Source: Candidatus Planktophila sp. (GTDB taxonomy: Bacteria; Actinomycetota; Actinomycetes; Nanopelagicales; Nanopelagicaceae). Taken from it: 64,000 nucleotides of DNA. The notes below the pieces were generated by a model. That model saw nothing but the letters and a program-made list of their open reading frames with translations. It was not told where the DNA came from and did no database searches. Position numbers and translations under genes: made by a program. Of this stretch, positions 60,161 to 64,000 are shown one piece after another. The DNA is taken from the NCBI GenBank assembly GCA_030681675.1, contig JAUXRP010000012.1:1-64000 (forward strand), read 5' to 3'. Positions within the stretch are counted from its first letter, which is position 1, and every line of letters begins with the position of its first letter.

Positions 60161-61141
60161 GTGAAGACAGTGAGCGCTGAACAGCTAGTCAAGACTTATG
60201 ACAAAGGTGAAGTGAGAGCATTAGATGGCTTGTCACTCGATGTCACTGAAGGCACAGTACTCAGTGTGTTAGGTCCAAATGGCGCAGGTAAAACTACTAC
60301 TGTTCGAATTCTTGCAACTCTACTTAAACCAGATTCAGGAAGCGCTCATGTTGCAGGTATTGATGTAATAAAACATCCCGACAAAGTTCGCGAAGTTATT
60401 GGTTTATCTGGTCAATATGCAGCTGTCGATGAGACGCTAACTGGCTGGGACAACTTAGTTATGTTTGGGCGCTTGTATCATCTAGGAAAACAACCATCGA
60501 TTGATCGAGCAAATGAACTTCTTGAAAGGTTTTCACTTACTGAAAGTGCACGCCGACCGATCAAAACATATTCAGGTGGAATGCGTCGCCGCCTAGATTT
60601 AGCTGCATCATTAATTGTGCAACCCAAGGTTCTATTCCTCGATGAACCAACCACAGGACTTGATCCACGTGGGCGCATGGAGATGTGGGGTGTAATCGAA
60701 GAGTTAGTTACAGGTGGAGTAACAGTGTTATTAACAACTCAGTATTTAGAAGAAGCTGATCAATTGGCCGATGAGATCGCAGTAATCGATCATGGGAAAG
60801 TCATTGCTCGTGGAACTTCAGATGTATTAAAAAAGCAGGTGGGCGGTGAACGCTTAGAGATAACCGCTGAAAACCATGATTTAACTAAAGTGCAAGAGAT
60901 AATCGCTCACGTCAGTGGGAGTGCAACTCACCTGGATGGGCGAACTGTGAGTGCACCAGTTACAACTGGTTCAAGCGCCTTGATTCAGGCGCTACGTGCC
61001 TTAGACGAGGCCTCAATTCACCCGCTAGATATTGCCCTCAAGCGACCCTCTCTCGATGATGTTTTCTTATCTCTTACTGGCCATGTCGCGGAAGAGAAGG
61101 TCGCCGAACCGGTCAAGAAGAGAATAGGGGGAAGAAAATGA
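60161..61141 (+). CDS. ABC transporter ATP-binding protein, DrrA type
   Basis: This 326-aa ATPase has Walker [15 protein letters not shown], the signature [15 protein letters not shown], Walker [14 protein letters not shown] and the switch His region [13 protein letters not shown]. The C-terminal extension of about 85 residues ([15 protein letters not shown] and [13 protein letters not shown]) is the DUF4162-like tail of daunorubicin-type exporters. It works with the permease encoded downstream, overlapping by 4 bp. GTG start. Confidence 0.94.
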   Translation: MKTVSAEQLVKTYDKGEVRALDGLSLDVTEGTVLSVLGPNGAGKTTTVRILATLLKPDSGSAHVAGIDVIKHPDKVREVIGLSGQYAAVDETLTGWDNLVMFGRLYHLGKQPSIDRANELLERFSLTESARRPIKTYSGGMRRRLDLAASLIVQPKVLFLDEPTTGLDPRGRMEMWGVIEELVTGGVTVLLTTQYLEEADQLADEIAVIDHGKVIARGTSDVLKKQVGGERLEITAENHDLTKVQEIIAHVSGSATHLDGRTVSAPVTTGSSALIQALRALDEASIHPLDIALKRPSLDDVFLSLTGHVAEEKVAEPVKKRIGGRK

Positions 61142-61932
61142 AGCATGTACTAAGTGACTCTTTGGTTATTACTAAGCGCCAAGTATTACAACTAGCTCGA
61201 ATCCCGGAACTACTCATTTTCTCAACCATTCAGCCCGTCATGTTTGTCCTCTTATTTCGATATGTTTTTGGTGGCTCGATCGCAACGGGACAACCCGGTG
61301 GATATGTACAACTTCTCATGCCTGGCATCTTCGTCCAGACAGTAGCTTTCACATTGGCAGCAACGGCATCGGGCTTAGCGCAAGATATGGAGAAGGGTCT
61401 CATCGATCGCTTTAGATCACTACCAATCTCACGCGGGGCAGTAGTCATTGGTCGGACCTTTGGAGACGCACTGTTAAATATATTAGTTCTAGCTGTGATG
61501 GCCGCTGCTGGCTTTGCAGTTGGTTGGCGTCCTTCCTCAGGCCTAATGAGAATCTCTCTAGGTTTCCTATTCCTCTTTGCTTTTGGCTATGCCCTCTCTT
61601 GGATTGGTATCTATGTAGGTCTCGTTGTTCGAGATGCCCGCGTCGTTCAGAACGTTGGATTTCTGGTTACATTTCCTATGACATTTTTATCGAATGCATT
61701 TGCTCCCACAACTGGAATGCCCCGAGCGCTGCAGTATGTGGCTGAATGGAACCCAGTTTCATCGATGGTCGCGGCATGCCGGCAGTTATTTGGTTTAGAA
61801 AATGAGTTCGGAGCCACCGCTAGCTCGTGGCCTAGCCAACATCCATTGGAGACATCGTTGTTGTACATGATTCTTTTAATGGCGATCTTTATTCCATTGA
61901 GTGTGAGGAAATACGCTAATACCTCAAATTGA
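61138..61932 (+). CDS. ABC-2 type permease, DrrB type
   Basis: This 264-aa membrane protein has six helices and the ABC-2 permease signature around FRSLPISRGAVVIGRTFGD and FLSNAFAPTTGMPRALQYVAEWNPVSSM. It forms the channel of an exporter with the upstream ATPase. Together with the two divergent MFS genes this is a drug or lipid export cluster; the substrate cannot be read from sequence. Confidence 0.93.
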   Translation: MKHVLSDSLVITKRQVLQLARIPELLIFSTIQPVMFVLLFRYVFGGSIATGQPGGYVQLLMPGIFVQTVAFTLAATASGLAQDMEKGLIDRFRSLPISRGAVVIGRTFGDALLNILVLAVMAAAGFAVGWRPSSGLMRISLGFLFLFAFGYALSWIGIYVGLVVRDARVVQNVGFLVTFPMTFLSNAFAPTTGMPRALQYVAEWNPVSSMVAACRQLFGLENEFGATASSWPSQHPLETSLLYMILLMAIFIPLSVRKYANTSN

Positions 61933-61944
61933 AACCGGCTGCTT

Positions 61945-62421
61945 TTATGAGTAGAACTCGGCGGCAATAACCTCAACTGAGATTTCGCGACCGTTGGGTG
62001 CTGTGTAAGAAACCTTTGCACCGATTTCAACTCCTATTACGGCAGAGCCGAGTGGAGATTTCTCGCTGTAGACATCGAGATCACCTGATGCAATTTCGCG
62101 CGATCCCAGCAAGAACTTCATCTCATCACCGGCGATAATGGCCGTGACAACCATTCCAGCGCCAACTCTTCCATCGGCGCTAGGTGGTGGGCTTCCGATA
62201 TGAGCGTTATCAAGCATCTGCTTTAACTGGCGGATCCGTGCCTCCATCTTGCCCTGCTCATCTCGAGCGGCGTGGTAACCACCATTTTCCTTTAAATCAC
62301 CTTCGGCTCGGGCCGCCTCAATCTTTGCCGTCACCTCTTTGCGCCCTGGCCCCTCTAAATTCTCTAACTCGGCCCGTAATCGATCTGCAGCCTCTTGCGT
62401 CAACCAGGTCTGTGAGCTCAT
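61945..62421 (-). CDS. greA: transcription elongation factor GreA
   Basis: GreA enters the RNA polymerase secondary channel and stimulates cleavage of backtracked RNA. The 158-aa protein has the N-terminal coiled coil with GDLKENGGYHAARDEQGKME, where acidic Asp and Glu sit at the tip, and the C-terminal FKBP-like domain (ISVEVIAAEF at the end, SPLGSAVIG). I start at ATG 62421 (MSSQTWLTQEAADRL), the usual actinobacterial start. TACCTT lies 8 nt upstream on the minus strand. It converges on the DrrB gene. Confidence 0.95.
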   Translation of the reverse strand: MSSQTWLTQEAADRLRAELENLEGPGRKEVTAKIEAARAEGDLKENGGYHAARDEQGKMEARIRQLKQMLDNAHIGSPPPSADGRVGAGMVVTAIIAGDEMKFLLGSREIASGDLDVYSEKSPLGSAVIGVEIGAKVSYTAPNGREISVEVIAAEFYS

Positions 62422-62443
62422 AAGGAGCAAAGGTACTAGGTGA

Positions 62444-62827
62444 TTACTTGAGACGACAACCAATTACATCGGCATTGACTGCGGGTCCGCGTGATTGCAC
62501 GCTTGTCGTGCGCTCAAACGCGGCTAGACCAGCTTCAATCTCATCATCTACTTGTCCCACCACGTTTTTATCGAAATCCCGAGCAATCAGAGTGCAGACA
62601 ACGATCTGGTTCGCGTCTTGGCGCAGCACTGAGTAACGCACTGAGATCTCTTTCTCAGAAGTTATTGAGTATGAGATTAAAGAGTATCTAATTGGTGGAT
62701 TTGAGTGATGCAACCCTGCCCACAAAAGCCAGGCGATTCCAGAAATGCCAAAAAAAATAGCTGCCCCAAGCCATCGATTTCCTGAGCGGATTCCATATCG
62801 ATCGTTGTAAGAGAACTCGGCTGGCAT
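62444..62827 (-). CDS. DUF4307 family membrane protein
   Basis: This 127-aa protein has one membrane helix (WLGAAIFFGISGIAWLLWAG) after a short basic N-terminus (RYGIRSGNR), then an external beta-rich domain ending in VNADVIGCRLK. NQIVVCTLIARDFDKNVVGQ is typical of DUF4307. It lies upstream of greA on the same strand, as in Mycobacterium (Rv1081c, greA). Function unknown. Confidence 0.88.
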   Translation of the reverse strand: MPAEFSYNDRYGIRSGNRWLGAAIFFGISGIAWLLWAGLHHSNPPIRYSLISYSITSEKEISVRYSVLRQDANQIVVCTLIARDFDKNVVGQVDDEIEAGLAAFERTTSVQSRGPAVNADVIGCRLK

Positions 62828-62829
62828 GG

Positions 62830-62839
62830 GATGATTATG
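62830..62839. promoter_or_regulatory. overlapping divergent -10 hexamers of the DUF4307 and small membrane protein genes
   Basis: Plus-strand GATGAT (62830-62835) lies 6 nt before ATG 62842. Minus-strand CATAAT (62834-62839) lies 6 nt before ATG 62827. Only 14 bp separate the start codons. Confidence 0.45.
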
Positions 62840-62841
62840 TC

Positions 62842-62979
62842 ATGCAAAAAGATATTGGGATGGGGCCAGCTGGCTCACTTACCATTGCCATATTGATTAT
62901 CGTCGTAGTTTTTTTAATGCGAAGTTTCTATAAACGCTTTATGGGCGTTGATCGAAGCGATGAGACAACCGAAAAGTAA
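62842..62979 (+). CDS. 45-aa single-helix membrane protein
   Basis: The short ORF encodes an N-terminal MQKDIGMGPAG, one membrane helix (SLTIAILIIVVVFLMRSFY) and a charged tail ending DRSDETTEK. The helix with the basic KR just after it gives an N-out, C-in topology. The 3' end overlaps the SURF1 start in another frame by 20 bp, suggesting coupling. Small membrane proteins occupy the same place near greA and DUF4307 in other Actinobacteria. Function unknown. Confidence 0.7.
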   Translation: MQKDIGMGPAGSLTIAILIIVVVFLMRSFYKRFMGVDRSDETTEK

Positions 62980-63676
62980 AAACCTTGGATCACGGATTGC
63001 AGCGGCTCTTGCAGTTCTCCTTCTAGCATCTATCTTTTTTTCACTTGGAATCTGGCAGCTAGATCGAGCAGCGGCGTTAAAAGCTAGCTTGGTCACTGCA
63101 ACTTTGGTGGACCAAAATATTGTCTCACTTGAATCAATAGCCGCCGCAAATACTTCGCTCAAACCCAGCGCATTAAATCGACAGGTGAAAGTCTCTGGGC
63201 AATATATTGCTCACTTCAAAGCTCCTAACCAAAAAGATGCAATCGGAAAACTCGATGATTGGGAGGTCGCACTGTTGCAGGTGGGAACAAATGAGGGGAT
63301 TTTGGTCGTTCGCGGTTTATGGTCTGAACGGCGCCTCAATTCAGATATCCAACAGTCGATGGTCATCGATGTAGTCGGACAGCTTCATGCACGTCAAGAT
63401 GGGGATCGAGCCGTTAATTCGCCTGGAGTGATTTCGCGTCTAGATAGTGCAGTTGTTGTGGGAATCACAGAGTTAGATGTATTCGATGGCTATATCGTGG
63501 CCGCCAGTGAAAGCCACAATGGAGATGAATTTCTTCGGACTCGGGTCAGTGCCGAGAAACTCATCTCGCGAATCCCGGGTTTCTATTGGCAGCATCTGTC
63601 GTATGTGGTGATCTGGTGGCTGATGGCGGGAGTGGTGCTTTACCTCCCCTTTTATCGTCGTAAGGTAGACCTATGA
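62960..63676 (+). CDS. SURF1 family protein (cytochrome oxidase assembly)
   Basis: This 238-aa protein has two membrane helices, ALAVLLLASIFFSLGIW near the N-terminus and HLSYVVIWWLMAGVVLYLPF near the C-terminus, around an external domain. IWQLDRAAALKASL is the SURF1 signature after the first helix. VRGLWSERRLNS and RIPGFYWQHLSYVV complete it. SURF1 helps insert heme a/a3 into cytochrome c oxidase. ATG 62960 is chosen; 62948 is an in-frame alternative. It overlaps the small membrane protein upstream and the DUF3817 gene downstream. Confidence 0.88.
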   Translation: MRQPKSKNLGSRIAAALAVLLLASIFFSLGIWQLDRAAALKASLVTATLVDQNIVSLESIAAANTSLKPSALNRQVKVSGQYIAHFKAPNQKDAIGKLDDWEVALLQVGTNEGILVVRGLWSERRLNSDIQQSMVIDVVGQLHARQDGDRAVNSPGVISRLDSAVVVGITELDVFDGYIVAASESHNGDEFLRTRVSAEKLISRIPGFYWQHLSYVVIWWLMAGVVLYLPFYRRKVDL

Positions 63677-63972
63677 AATCTGCAATTCTCCGTTTTCGAA
63701 TAATGGCCATAATCGCAGGCGTTATGTCACTTCTTTTATGGTTTGTAGATATTCCAGTTGCATATCTACTAAACAATGGCGAAGGGAAAGATAAAGTTGC
63801 ATGGATTCCATTTGTCCATGGATGGGTTTATCTTGTTTATGTAATAACTGCAATTCAATTTGCGACTAAGGCACGCTGGCCAATTATGAAGATGCTTGGC
63901 TTGATTCTGGCCGGTACGCTGCCAATCGCATCACTGTTAGCTGAGCGCCGAGTTGTACGCCGCTATTCGTAA
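63673..63972 (+). CDS. DUF3817 family membrane protein
   Basis: This 99-aa protein has three hydrophobic segments: IMAIIAGVMSLLLWFVDIPVAYLL, HGWVYLVYVITAIQFAT and MLGLILAGTLPIASLLAERR. The VHGW...YVITAIQFATKARW pattern and the ERRV ending are typical of DUF3817, frequent beside SURF1 in Actinobacteria. It overlaps SURF1 by 4 bp. The last 28 bases of the window hold no further gene. Confidence 0.88.
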   Translation: MKSAILRFRIMAIIAGVMSLLLWFVDIPVAYLLNNGEGKDKVAWIPFVHGWVYLVYVITAIQFATKARWPIMKMLGLILAGTLPIASLLAERRVVRRYS

Positions 63973-64000
63973 ATTAATTAAGTCACTTCTCTACCCACTC

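Overview
The window is a contiguous piece of an actinobacterial chromosome with mid-to-low GC (by eye in the mid-40s percent) and very tight gene packing. Gene order from about 25.7 to 50.8 kb follows the chromosomal order I remember for Mycobacterium and Streptomyces: folate cyclo-ligase, glp/moeA, rimJ, glpR, pmt, rsmI, metG, tatD, ksgA, ispE, glmU, prs, rplY, pth, mfd, SurA-like lipoprotein, mazG, eno, ftsB/divIC, DUF501, ppx. The base composition, small intergenic gaps and family set suggest a streamlined freshwater lineage such as Nanopelagicales (acI, Planktophila/Nanopelagicus-like). That placement is an inference, not a search result.

Layout. 0-3.5 kb: 3' end of a RelE/ParE-like toxin, a cyclase-family hydrolase, a VOC protein and a DUF885 metallohydrolase. 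3.5-11 kb: a heme-precursor block, with radical SAM gene and hemE on the minus strand diverging from hemA-hemC-hemD-hemB-hemL on the plus strand. 11-17 kb: photolyase, a membrane GGDEF protein, a secreted coiled-coil protein, an SDR and a GMC oxidoreductase. 17.2-19.5 kb: tRNA-Arg, an unusual array of mini-ORFs, a cell-wall surface protein with its sortase, and a sulfotransferase-like protein. 19.5-25.7 kb: MMPL exporter, small zinc-ribbon protein, CopC-like and CopD-CtaG proteins, acyl-CoA dehydrogenase. 25.7-50.8 kb: the conserved housekeeping block with tRNA-Gln. 50.8-54.8 kb: a three-gene glycan module (six-hairpin glycosidase-like, GT4, GH130) bracketed by tRNA-Leu and a decayed copy of it. 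54.8-64 kb: nitroreductase, SDR, Bax inhibitor-1 protein, two MFS exporters, a DrrAB-type ABC exporter, greA, DUF4307, SURF1 and DUF3817.

Expression signals. Many genes show a TANNNT hexamer ending 6-7 nt before the start codon with no Shine-Dalgarno sequence, the pattern of leaderless transcripts. This fixes several starts (hemA, glp, glmU, the 38-aa protein). Three divergent gene pairs are separated by only 14-22 bp and their two -10 hexamers overlap.

Most notable observations: a Glp (MoeA/gephyrin-like) protein that lacks about 100 residues of the MoeA fold and has a degenerate MoCF motif, encoded with its presumed receptor GlpR; a tandem array of SD-plus-ATG mini-ORFs ahead of the sortase substrate; the tRNA-bracketed glycan island; overlapping divergent leaderless promoters; a fossil GGDEF C-terminus beside the photolyase; and a CopC-like protein without the usual copper-binding histidines. 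I see no CRISPR array, insertion sequence, integrase or rRNA gene.
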